Part shown: positions 21,901 to 32,600 of the stretch, one piece after another
Layout of the letters: the number at the start of each line of letters is the position of its first letter
How positions within the stretch are numbered: the first letter of the stretch is position 1
Assembly (NCBI GenBank): GCA_963675135.1
Contig: OY776119.1
Coordinates: 76,129,727 to 76,193,726 of the forward strand
From: Galeopsis tetrahit
Taxonomy: Eukaryota > Streptophyta > Magnoliopsida > Lamiales > Lamiaceae
Direction: 5' to 3'
DNA: 64,000 nucleotides
The notes under the pieces: model-generated
The model's database searches: none
Told to the model about the DNA's origin: nothing
Seen by the model: only the letters and a program-made list of their open reading frames with translations
Made by a program: the position numbers and the translations under genes

Positions 21901-24900
21901 CACACGAGGATATGGTAGGCATCGACATGAACCATGCATGTCATAAATTGAATATTGATCCAACAAGGAGACATTTCAAGAAAAAACGAAGAAAGTTTGG
22001 GCCTGATAAGTATGCGGCTATGGCGACTAGAGTAACAAAGTTAATCGATAATAAATTGATCGAGAAAACAGGAACTGATCCCGAGTGGGTGGCAAATCCC
22101 GTGCTCGTCCGAAAAACGAACGGGTTGTGGCGACTGTGTATAGACTTCACAGATCTAAACGATGCTTGTCCGAAAGACCACTTTCCAATGCCCCACATCG
22201 ATTATCTTGTGGATAGCACAGCGGGGCATGAAATGCTAACCTTTATGGATGCTTTCGCGGGATATCATCAGATCGCAATGCATCCCGACGATCAGAGACA
22301 TACCGCTTTCATGACAGCGACAAACATGTACAACTGGAAAAGAATGCCCTTCGGTTTGAAAAACGCAAGGGCAACATACCAAAGACTGGTAAATAAAATG
22401 TTTGATCATCACATTGGCGAGATGGTGGAAGTCTATGTCGACGACATTGTTGTCAAAAGCTTGCGGAAAGAAGATCACCTCCATCACCTCGCCATGACGT
22501 TCGATATCTTGAAAGAATACAAAATGAAGTTAAATCCCAAGAAGTGTAGTTTCGGAGTAAGCTCCGGGAAGTTTTTGGGGCACATGGTTATCCAGAGGGG
22601 CATCGAGGCGAATCCTACAAAAATTCAAGCAATCATCGATATGCAAAGCCCAAGGAATGTAAAAGAAGTATAGAGATTGACAGGATGCCTAGCATCGCTA
22701 AACAGATTCATTGCACGAATGGGCGATCGTTGCAAACCTTTTTTCGACGCTTTGAAAAAAGGAAGGTTCGAATGGACCGATGATTGCGAGAAATCTTTCG
22801 AGAAGCTGAAGGAATACCTATCGGATCCGAAGGTCCTATCTAAGCCAGTCATGGGCGAAACTTTATACCTTTACTTGGAGACCACTGAGTGCGCGATCAG
22901 CTCAGTGCTCGTCCGAGCAGAGGGGAGCACACATTTGCCAATCTACTATGTCAGCCAGTCATTGAGGGATGCTGAGTTGAGGTACACCCCAATGGAAAAA
23001 TTGGCTTACGCTTTGGTCATGAGCGTAAGGAAGCTAAGGTAATACCTGTTCGACCACGAGGTGGTAGTTCTCACAACATATCCTCTACGACGAGCATTAC
23101 ATCGACTGGATACCACTGGAAGACTTTTGAAATGGTCAGTGGAAATCGGGCAATTCGGGCTCACCTACGCACCAAGAACGGTTATCAAGGGGCAAGTCCT
23201 GGCAGAGTTCATCGTGGAGCTCACCTTTCCAGGAGATATAGACAAGGAAATCGAACTTCCTTGGACATTGTTCGTCGACGGCTCTTCGACGAGCACCAAA
23301 GCAGGAGCAGGAATAGTTACTAATAAGCCCGTCTAGACAAACTTTTGCTTCGGCGATCGAGTTCGAGTACCGGGCGACCAATAACAAGGCAGAGTACGAG
23401 GCTCTGGTCTCTGGAATCAAGATGGCAATGGCCATGAGCGCCAGAAAACTTAATTTTTTTTCAGACTCTCAGCTTGTGTCAAATTACGGGCGAGTACGAG
23501 GCTCGCGGCGACCAGATGTTGAAGTATCAAGACTTGGTGAAAGGATTACTTGAGCAATTTGATCAAATCCACATCGAGCAAATCCCTAGGGAGGAAAATA
23601 CGCAAGCAGATGCTTTAGCTCGGTTGGCCACTTTAGAGGGGGACGTAATATTTTTAGAAGCGATGATCACAAAAATTTCTTCCCCATCAGTGAGTAGAAA
23701 TCAAATTTTACAGGTTGAAGCGACCACCGACGAGGAGTGGATTTCGCCGATCACCAAGTACATCAAGACCGGCGAGCTCCCGGCAGACAAAGTTAAGGCA
23801 ATCAAACTACAACTTAGGTCCGCCAGATACACCGTCATTGGCGACCATCTATACAAACGAGGTTTTTCAATGCCTTTATTGAAATGCCTTAGAGAAGTAG
23901 AAGCGAAGATCGTCATGCATGAAATCCACGATGGGGTATATGGAAATCACACAGGGGGGCAAGCACTCGCTTTAAAGATTATGAGGCAAGGCTACTCTTG
24001 GCCTACCCTAAAGAAGGACGCAATCCACCACGCGCAGATGTGCAAAAGATGTCAAGCTTTCGCTCCCGCCATACACTCACCACCATACGAGCTCATCTCG
24101 GTTTATAGTGCTTGGCCTTTTGCAAAGTGGGGCATCGACCTTATAGGACCTTTCCCTCCAGATGTGGGGGGAGTAACGTTCGTCGTTGTAGCAGTCGACT
24201 ACTTCACCAAATGGACGGAGGTAAAGGCGCTAAAGACCATCACAACATCCCAAATGACAAACTTCATTTGGAAAAATATCATCTGCAGGTTCGGCCTACC
24301 ACGAGCTATCGTTCCGGACAACGGACGCCAATTCACCAGTCAAGACATGATGGATTTCTGCTCAAAATGGAACATCAAGAAGTTATTCTCAACACCTTAT
24401 CATCCATAGTCAAATGGTCAAGTAGAGGCCATAAAAAATCATCAAACACACATTGAAGGCAAAACTGGAAGGATTGAAGGGTAAATGGGCGGACAAGCTG
24501 CACATGGTGCTGTGGGCATATCGGACGATCACGAGAAATTCTACAAGCGAAACCCCATTCGCGCTCGCTTTCGGAACAGAGGCTGTCATACCAGCAGAAG
24601 CACAGGTCGCCACCTTCCGAGTGGCAAATTATGACGAGCAGCTAAACAACGATGCACAACTCTCCGATTTGGACTTCCTTGAAGAGTGAAGACTAACAGC
24701 GGACGAGAAGAACGTGGTCTACAAGAAAAGGTCAGAACATTATTACAATACCAAAGTACGTGCTCGGCAATTTACCATTGGCCAACTCGTACTTCGCCGG
24801 GCAACAGAACAATCAATAGGCATACTTGACCCGACTTGGGAGGGCCCGTACCGCATAACGCGCACGTACTCAAACGGATTATACGAGATAGAAGATCTTG

Positions 24901-24959
24901 ATGGCAAGCCGAGCCAGTACCCATGGAACGCGGTCAAATTGAAGAAATATTATCAGTAA
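18961..24959 (+). pseudogene. Tat-lineage gag-pro-pol polyprotein, decayed
   Basis: Originally one long frame. Gag runs from ATG 18961 (MSHHTNQDGI) to about 20741, with a retroviral-gag core (SKYSNYMASIGATDA, NFSLTLADRAHRWY) and zinc-knuckle-like CDYHNSIGHRTNGC. Protease is about 21051-21120, active site DIGA instead of DTGA/DSGA. RT is about 21890-22673 with YVDD. RNase H is about 22850-23560. Integrase is about 23800-24500 with an HHCC finger, the DDE-region motifs WGIDLIGPFP and VPDNGRQFTS, and a C-terminal domain ending at 24959. In-frame stops end at 19296, 20084, 20741, 21560, 22673, 23042, 23336, 24409 and 24689. Frameshifts lie near 19975, 23340, 23485 and 24435. It cannot encode active proteins. 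Confidence 0.94.
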
Positions 24960-25035
24960 GTTTCGTTTTTAGTACATTTGTATAAGTTTGCATCTAGAAT
25001 CATTTCAATACACGTCAAGTTCTAAGCCAACTAGA

Positions 25036-25254
25036 AACGAGCACAATCGACGAATGGCTGAATTCGAAACATATACGGACGTAAACAAACGAAAGGTAGA
25101 GGTCCAGGAACGAGCACAACCGACGAATGGTTGAACTCGAAACACATACAGACGTAAACCAACGAATGGTAGAGGTCCGAAAACAAGCACAAACCAATGA
25201 AAGGTTTAACTCAAAACATACACAAGTATAAACCGCCGAAATGTTGAACTCAAA
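25036..25254. repeat. 73-bp minisatellite, about 3 copies, after Tat pol
   Basis: Units begin AACGAGCACAA at 25036 and 25109 and AACAAGCACAA at 25182, spacing 73 bp; the third copy is diverged. Such tandem repeats in the untranslated part between pol and the 3' LTR are common in Tat/Ogre elements. Confidence 0.85.
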
Positions 25255-25460
25255 GACAAGTATTCATTGAAGGAAACTTGCAAAATAATCTATCATAGAA
25301 TTGAAAGACACTGACGATGACGATCACTACTAAACGAACACATATTTTTAAAACAAAAAGTTCATTCATATTAAAGCCTTATAGGCTGAGAGATTACAAA
25401 AAACGCCCTATCAGTCGAGTAGGTACAAAAAAAAGGCTTTAGTGGCCAAGCAAAAACACT

Positions 25461-28295
25461 TCAAGGCTGATTTCCTTCAGTTTGAGTAACGTCGTCCCTG
25501 GCAGGAGCACTCTGATCGCCCAAGACAACCTCTTCGCCCACATGCGTCTCCATAACCTGCTCGCCCTCTCGAGCAACTCCCTCTTCGGCCGCCTGGTCGT
25601 CTAGCTGGGGTGGGCTCTCAAATAGAACTCTCCTCGCCAAAAGACGAGGAAACATGAGACCCATACTCACCAGGTCGAGTAGGGGGAGGACGGTGCCTTC
25701 TTTTGGATCCTCCTCGAGGAGATGATCTTCGATGAACTCAACAAAAGCAGTCACATCTACCTCGGGATGAGTATCTCTGAGACGGCGGATGAGCTCATGA
25801 GCAGTAAAAGCCGTCGAGTAGCAAGCCCCATTTCAGCAAGGTAAGCCTTGTTATCTTGATCTTTTTCCACAGTTGACAGCTCATGCCCAACATGAGCCAA
25901 CTCGTCCTCAGCATTCTTCAGACGCTCTTGCATGGTGGCCGTTAGTGTACGAGCAGCTTCTAGTGCACTGGAGGCCTCTTATTTCTCGTCCTCGGTAGTT
26001 TTGAGGCGGGCACGTAGATCTTCGATCAGCTTGTGATCGACTTTCTTCTCTTTCTGAGTAGCCCCAAGTTTAGCTTTCAAATCGGCCACCTTCTTCTCGA
26101 GGCCGCTGTTAGCTTTCATCAGTTGGGCGACCACAACCTCTTTTTCATCACTGCCCTTTTTGAGATCTTGGATCTAAAGGACAAGTTGTTCGGTTAAATA
26201 GGTCGAGCGGCTGTTGTTTATAGCGATCTATCGAGCATTCTCGGCAGCAGTTTGTCAATCAACCTCTTCGATGAAGGGTTTAGTCAGCGATCGGGGCAAA
26301 TTCTTCATTGCACGGATCGCAAGCTGATATAATGAATCACCATCGGCCAGATCCCGCGATCGGTAAAAGTTGAGGAGATCATCGCTGTAGGGAGCGGTCT
26401 CCGGATGCTCGGCAAGCCTGAAAAGCAAGTAAAAATGGTTAGAAAAGCAAGTACAAAGTATTCAAAGTTTTTAGTGAAGGAAGCTCACTTGGCAACCCGC
26501 TCGTCACTCCAGCCGAGCAATGTGATATCTTCCGGAGCCCTCTTCCCGACCGACGAGGTCGCGACGACCTCCTGTGTCTGTCTTGTTTTGCGGACAGAGG
26601 TCGTTTTCTTGGGAGGTGGCGAGGGCCTCCTCGGGGGGCGAACTCCTCGGAGGAGTTGGCCTCCGATCGGCAGCAGTGGAGCGATGACCACCATGGGCCG
26701 CGTTAGCATTTTTCTTAGGGGGAGGCCCCGAGGTTTCCGCCCAGTCTTTCATTTTCTTATTGGTGCCCTCAACAATATCGCACTCGCGATTGATGGCCGC
26801 CATTCGAAGAGATCGGTTGACCATCACTTCTTGCAGTTCGATTGTCGGGGGAAGATAGATGATGACTTTGGTTGGAATCACTACTAAAAACAAAGAGTCA
26901 GCATCTGATGAAGAAAAAAAAAGAGCAAAGTATTTATGGATCTATTTCGATACCTGGGGGAAATTCTCTGGTAATATGATGAGGAGGCACTCGTAGACCT
27001 GCTCGCTCTCGTATGTTCTCGCGATTCAGGAAACGACAAGATCTTTCCAGATAACGTCGATGCGCAACGCAACAGATGTGATACTGGAATAAGGGTGAAA
27101 GAAGGTGGTCGCCGACTTTCGCACGAGCAGTGTTACCTGCAAAAATGAGGAGTTATTCAGTATAGACAAGAACGAACACAAATTTAAAGGACTTACTGTG
27201 AATTCTTCTATAATCGGTCACGATGGAAACGCGATCAGAAGACCCATCGAGTTTCACGACACTTCTCCAGTCACCGGCAACCCACCACCAGTTGGTTTTC
27301 CAATCACAGATTTTGTTCGGAACACCTACGACCAGTTTAAAGTGATCACGACCTTTCACGTAATACAAACCTTTCCCCACTTTCTTGCCAGCCTCGGAAG
27401 CTTGGAGAAGGTAATTAATCTCTCGAGGAGTAAGGAAAGTGTGGCGACAACCGTTCTCGGCGGCCTTGAGGCCGAACACTGTGAGGAGACCTATGAGGTT
27501 CGACCACCCATTTGGTGTCACTTGAGAAGGAGCCAATCCGAGGAAGTCTAGATAGAAGCTAACTCCGTGGTGCAATGGGAATCTTAGGCCGGCTTCCATC
27601 ATGCCGATGTTGACGGCGACCATTCCTTCAGGGGACTGGTCGGCCCTCTCATCTTCTCGCGGAACGAAGAAACACACGTCTTGAGGCAGCTGGTATTTCT
27701 TCCGAGAGTTGGCAAGTTGGGCCGATGAGACTGTGCTCGCATATTCACTAGTAGCATACTCTGATTTGTATGCTCCTCGAAAAGGGCGAGGAATCGTTCT
27801 AGGCAGGTATTCGGCAACATATTGAAAATATGTCTCTCTCGAAAGTTCATCCCCGTCTAGCTCTTCTCGACCACTCAATATATCCTTTATGCTCGCCGCG
27901 TAGCGAGCAATGTCCTCATACTTCTCGCGAAGAGTGTTTGTTAGAGTGTCCTCAACCCTCGCCGAGTCAATCTGTTCGCCCGTCTCCATATTCAAGTCCT
28001 GGTCGCCTAGATCCGAATCAACCTCCTCAATTTTGTCCTCAGCATCATTGCCGACATCATCTCGGTCAGACTCGTCGGTCTCATTGGCGACCACGACACC
28101 CATCACATCCAAAACCTCCTCCAAGCTGTCGGTCGGATAGTTAGGGTACCCTACTCTAAGGGGGCTGGTCGAAAGCGTTTCAGAATCCGAAAAGACCACA
28201 CTTTTTCCTAAATCCCGGCGAGGACTATCGCCGGAAGGCCCAACACCACCACCAAACGGCGGCGAGCCACCACCGGAAGAACCACCAACCTCCAT
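25461..28295 (-). pseudogene. Antisense additional ORF of the Tat element ('gypsy-type transposase'-like), spliced
   Basis: Not gag, pol or env. Exon 1 is 27197-28295 (start MEVGGSSGGG; 366 codons), acidic near the N-terminus, then a globular part with FPLHHGVSFYLDFLGLAPSQ and NGWSNLIGLLTVFG. This resembles the family Pfam calls putative gypsy-type transposase (remembered, not searched). Consensus GT-AG introns join it in frame to exon 2 (26954-27136) and exon 3 (26489-26883), then exon 4 begins at 26417. The later part is Glu/Lys-rich and coiled-coil-like (about 25800-26200), ending with VTAFVEFIEDHLLEED and a stop at 25461. Exon 3 has a frameshift near a G6 run at 26633-26638, and exon 4 has four stops, so this copy is dead. 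Function unknown. No similarity to a host gene was recognised. Confidence 0.82.
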
Positions 28296-28319
28296 TTTTT
28301 ATAGAAATGGGGGGAAATA

Positions 28320-28483
28320 AGAGTTCTAAGAAGAAAATGAAGATGATTTACCTTTCACACCGATTGGAAACGCCCAAAGTCGCCGGAAAATGTGAAGAAC
28401 TTGCTTAGAGGAAGACTCGAGAAGAAGTTCGTAAAATGCAAAGTTTCGAAAGTGATTTGTGAGGGAGAAAGGTTATATTTATA
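28320..28483 (-). promoter_or_regulatory. TATA box and leader of the antisense gene
   Basis: On the minus strand TATAAATATA (28474-28483) stands ~180 bp before the antisense ATG at 28295, followed by a pyrimidine-rich leader. A possible short leader intron (AAAG|GTAAAT near 28352 to TTCTTAG near 28329) precedes the ATG. This suggests a promoter separate from the LTR. Confidence 0.5.
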
Positions 28484-28852
28484 AGCACAAGTATCCAGGG
28501 ACTAAAGTGCAAGAAAATGGGGTAAATTTAGCAATTTTCCCAAAATTTGGGGGTCGTCCCCAAAATCGAGGCACAAATGGGGCTCCAGGCGCGACCTTTG
28601 AGTCCTCGCACGCGCCCCACGTGCCAAATTCAAATTTTGGGCGCCGAACACGCGCCTGACACATGTCACATACGACGTCATCAAAGCGCCTGGGAAGGCG
28701 TGCTCGGTGCGGAAAACGAGGCGACCGCTGTCAAAACTCATCCTCAAGATTTCGTAAATGATTCGAATTTCATACAAGTCCGCCATCCAAGAAGACGATC
28801 ACACTGCCCGCCTTCCTAATACGAACACGAAGAAAGGCGACCAGGGGGCAAA

Positions 28853-29532
28853 TGTTATATCCGGTGAAAGAAGTCAATCTTTGACAAGTCAATCCTAGTC
28901 ACCAGCTTGCGTGGCGATGACTAGTCAACCAAGTCATGCGACGACTTGTCAACAAGAAAATGTAAGCGTGTGCTCGCCCTAGAGATGTTGACGAGCATGT
29001 GTAAGGTTTTAGAAAAAGGACAAGTCTTGAAGCCATTGATAAATGGCGAGGACAACCACCATCCATAAAGATGATCGGACGACTAGATCCTCCGACGACC
29101 ACTATGGCCCATGTCCTCGTTTCCGGCGAGGACGAACACCAGTAAGGCGGTTTAGCATCGAACCGACCGCCCAGAAGCATTAAAAGCGATGTCCCATCAT
29201 CTGTTTTGATGGGATCTCAGGGTCAATATATGCCCGCCACATGTAAAGGTTGGGCAGCCCAAAAACCAAGTATATAAGCCCCAAGAGGCACAAATGTAAA
29301 CACAAGTTGAAATTCCTACACCAAACCCAAAGCAATACACCTCCAAAGCTCCCAAAGCTTTTAGCTTCTCCAAGAAGCTACACCTCGTGTTCATCATTTG
29401 TTCTTCATATATTCATCACAAATCATCCGATTAAATCTCCTAATACGCGTAATAACCCCCACATAAATTACAAGTTTGTTTAGTGCTTACGAAGTCCACA
29501 TCCAGATCAACCGATCAAAAGCACGTACAACA
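28853..29532 (+). repeat. 3' LTR of the Tat element
   Basis: 680 bp, TG...CA. It is preceded by a polypurine-like GACCAGGGGGCAAA, the plus-strand priming site. The same TATATAAG box as in the 5' LTR is present near 29271. Confidence 0.95.
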
Positions 29533-29659
29533 AACAAGTAATTAGTAGTTAAGCTAATTAGTTAACTATTTAAAGAAGTGAACATAATTTTAATTGACAT
29601 TTTGTTTTTTTATCTTGATACCCCTCAACATCAACATGTATGTTCATCAGGCCCATTTT

Positions 29660-32600
29660 ATTCTTGAAACTGTGGAGAAGAGAGGGAGTCAAAGGCTTAG
29701 TCACAATACGTGCCAAATTTTCCTAAGTAGATATATGAATTATCTTGATAATCCCTTGTTGTATTTTCTCTATCGTAAAATGGATATCAATAGAGATGTG
29801 TTTTGTCTTGTCATGTAAGCACGAGTTACAAGCCATTGCATGAACATATTTGCTATCGGTATACATGGTCGTCAGTTGTGCAAGTGGGATGTGGAGATCA
29901 TTTAAGATGTAAATGATCCATTGAATTTCACATGTGGTGGCTGCCAAAGCCCGATACTCAGCTTCGGCTGAAGATTTTGCCACAGTCTATTGCTTCTTGG
30001 ACTTCAAAGACATGAGAGAGTTACTTAAGAAACATATCATGTGATGTTTCATCTAGTATCTTGACATCTAGCCTAATTTGAATCGGTAAAGGCATGTAGT
30101 TTAAAATCATTGTTAGAAGAATAAAAGATACCCTGACATGAATTCCCTTTAAAATATCTAAGCAACTAATGAACAATTGTCATGTGAGAAGCATTGGATT
30201 TACTCATGAATTGAGTAAGTACATGAACAGGGAATGAAACATCTGACCTTGTCACAATAATATATAACAACTTACCGACTATGCTTCTGTAAGCAGAAGG
30301 GTCAGTTAGAGCTAGAGTATCATTATGTATATAAGACTGTTTTTGATCCATAGGGGTAGAGCATGGTTTACCGCCCAAATAACCACAATCATGTAATAAG
30401 TCTAAAATGTATTTTCTTTGGCATAAATGCATGCCTTTATTATTTTTGGCTATTTCAATACCCAAAATATATTTAAAAACACTAAAATCCTCTATTGTGA
30501 ACTAATATCTTGCAAAGAGTTTTCTGTAACAATTAAATCATCCACATAACAAAGAATGACAGTGAAGGAAGTAGCATTTGATTTTTTAAATAAAGATTAT
30601 CTGCGACAGATTGAATGTAACCAACAACAATAAGAGACTCAGAAAGTTTGTTAAATTATTGTTTTGAAGCTTCCTTAAGACCATTTAAGCTTTTATTGAG
30701 TTTGCACACCTTTTGATTAGTGTTATATCCAGGTGGGGTGACATATATACTTCTTCAATTAAATCCCCATGTAAGAAAACATTATTTACATTTAGTTGAT
30801 GTAGGTGTCAGTTCTTAGCAACTGCTATATCGAGTAAAATTCTTATTGTGGTTATTTTAGCTACTGGAGAAAATGTGTCAAAATAGTCAATGTCTTCTTG
30901 TTGAGTGTTGCCTTTAGTTACTAATCTAACCTTGTATCTCTCTATTGTTCCATCAGATTTGTATTTCATTTTATAGACCCATTTACAACCTATATTATAT
31001 TTATTTGGAGGTAGTGATACAAGAGTCCAAGTGTTAGCCATTTTTAGGGCTTGCAGTTCTACATTCATGACATTTTTCCAATTAACATCGTTTACAACAT
31101 GTTTATATGATTTAGGTTCTGTAATTTGGGAGATGTTGTCAGTGAATGAGAGAAAGGTGTTAGAAAGCTGATTAGTGGATAAAAAATCTGAAATAGGATA
31201 AAAGCAGGCAAAGGGGTATGATAAACATCAAGATAGGCAGGTGGATGTCTAGTCCTCTCAGATTTTCAAACATTCTCATTTTTAGGGGGTTGTTCTTGAT
31301 TTGTAATAAGGATAATAACAATATCTTAAATTTCTTCAGTAGAATTAGAGTGTTAGGTATCATCTAGAATTGTGGAGTCATAAATAAAGGATTGGTCATT
31401 TGCAAAATTTGGAATAGGAGAATTGTTGGTCCCAAGTTGAGTTAAGATTGATTAAGCTAGTAAAAGTCTAGAGGGGAGGGGTGAATAGACTTTTAAAAAT
31501 CTTTCAAAATATCAGAGTTTAATGCGGAATAGTGTTCTGAATAGTACTGTTCTTACTGAGTCAGATCAGTACTCTCCAGTTTAGTTTTATACTCAACTTT
31601 TATTTAGATCTTTACTTAGTAAATTCTACTGTTCTTGGTTAAACAAATATTAAACAGAAAATACCAAACAGAAAGTAAAGAACACAGGATTTATAGTGGT
31701 TCGACAAATGTCTACATCCACTCTCACAACTCCAGTTGTGAAGTTTTATTAACTCCTTCTTGAGTTTCTTGTGGCTTAAAGTCCCAAGACTATGACTGTG
31801 ATCTTGTCGATTACACTTCCAAGTGTTTCTTCGATCGACTAGTAATTCTACAAGTAATTAGCACACTTGTTTACAAAAACACAAACTGTAAAATGAAAAG
31901 TAAGACTTCTCTTGATTAACCTTTGATTTCTTCTCTTCAGATCTGTGGCTCTTCTCAGATTTCTTGATCTCTTCAACTCTGTGAGTTCTTCAATGCTCTG
32001 TAGACTTAGATTGCTCTTGAATGCTTTATGATCAGTAGTCTTAGTAGTAGGAGATCACACAGTATTTATAGAACTTAGTATGACAGTTATCAGTTTGTGA
32101 ACTAACTCTCAACTAACTCTAAAACTGTTTTTGTAACTTATCCTTTTGTAACCGACTTTGTAACTTCCTTCAACTAATTCCAAGTCAGCATATCTTCAAA
32201 TATATCTTTAGTTACGCCTTAAATAAGTTTTCCAAACTTATTCTTCAATCATACTAACTCAGCACAGTAACTTACTGTTCTGACTTTTACTGTTCTTAGT
32301 CAGTAAGCACATTTCTCCAAAACTGTTCTAACTTCTTCAGAATTCTTCTGAGCTTCTCTTCAACTCTTCAAATCCTTCTTATTCTGAAGTAGTCTTCTGA
32401 GTCTTCAATAGTCTTCTGATCTTCTTCTAATCTAGTGTTCTAAACTACTGTTCTGAACTTTTACAATGCTGAATACAATAGAATACAACTTTACATATAT
32501 AAACCTATCTATACATCAACTGAACTATATACAGATGAGTACATCTAAGTCCTATACTATAAGCTGTCTATACAATACCTTACATCAGCTTAGTTCCTAA

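Larger units (their letters stand above)
17993..29532 (+). mobile_element. Full-length Ty3/gypsy element, Tat lineage
   Basis: 11.5-kb element with 5' LTR 17993-18648, 3' LTR 28853-29532, gag-pol on the plus strand, and an additional antisense gene between pol and the 3' LTR. LTRs start TGTTATAT and end GTACAACA. The flanks AACAG (17988-17992) and AACAA (29533-29537) are a plausible 5-bp duplication with one change. It lies inside the LTR of copia element 1. Lineage is assigned from the RT (FKKKRRKFGPDKY, FTDLNDACPKDHFP) and the extra ORF after pol, both typical of Tat/Ogre-type elements. Confidence 0.95.

Noticed and set aside
27105..27551. 148-aa plus-strand ORF in the Tat element
   Set aside because: Complement of the antisense gene's exons 1 and 2; composition explained by that strand.
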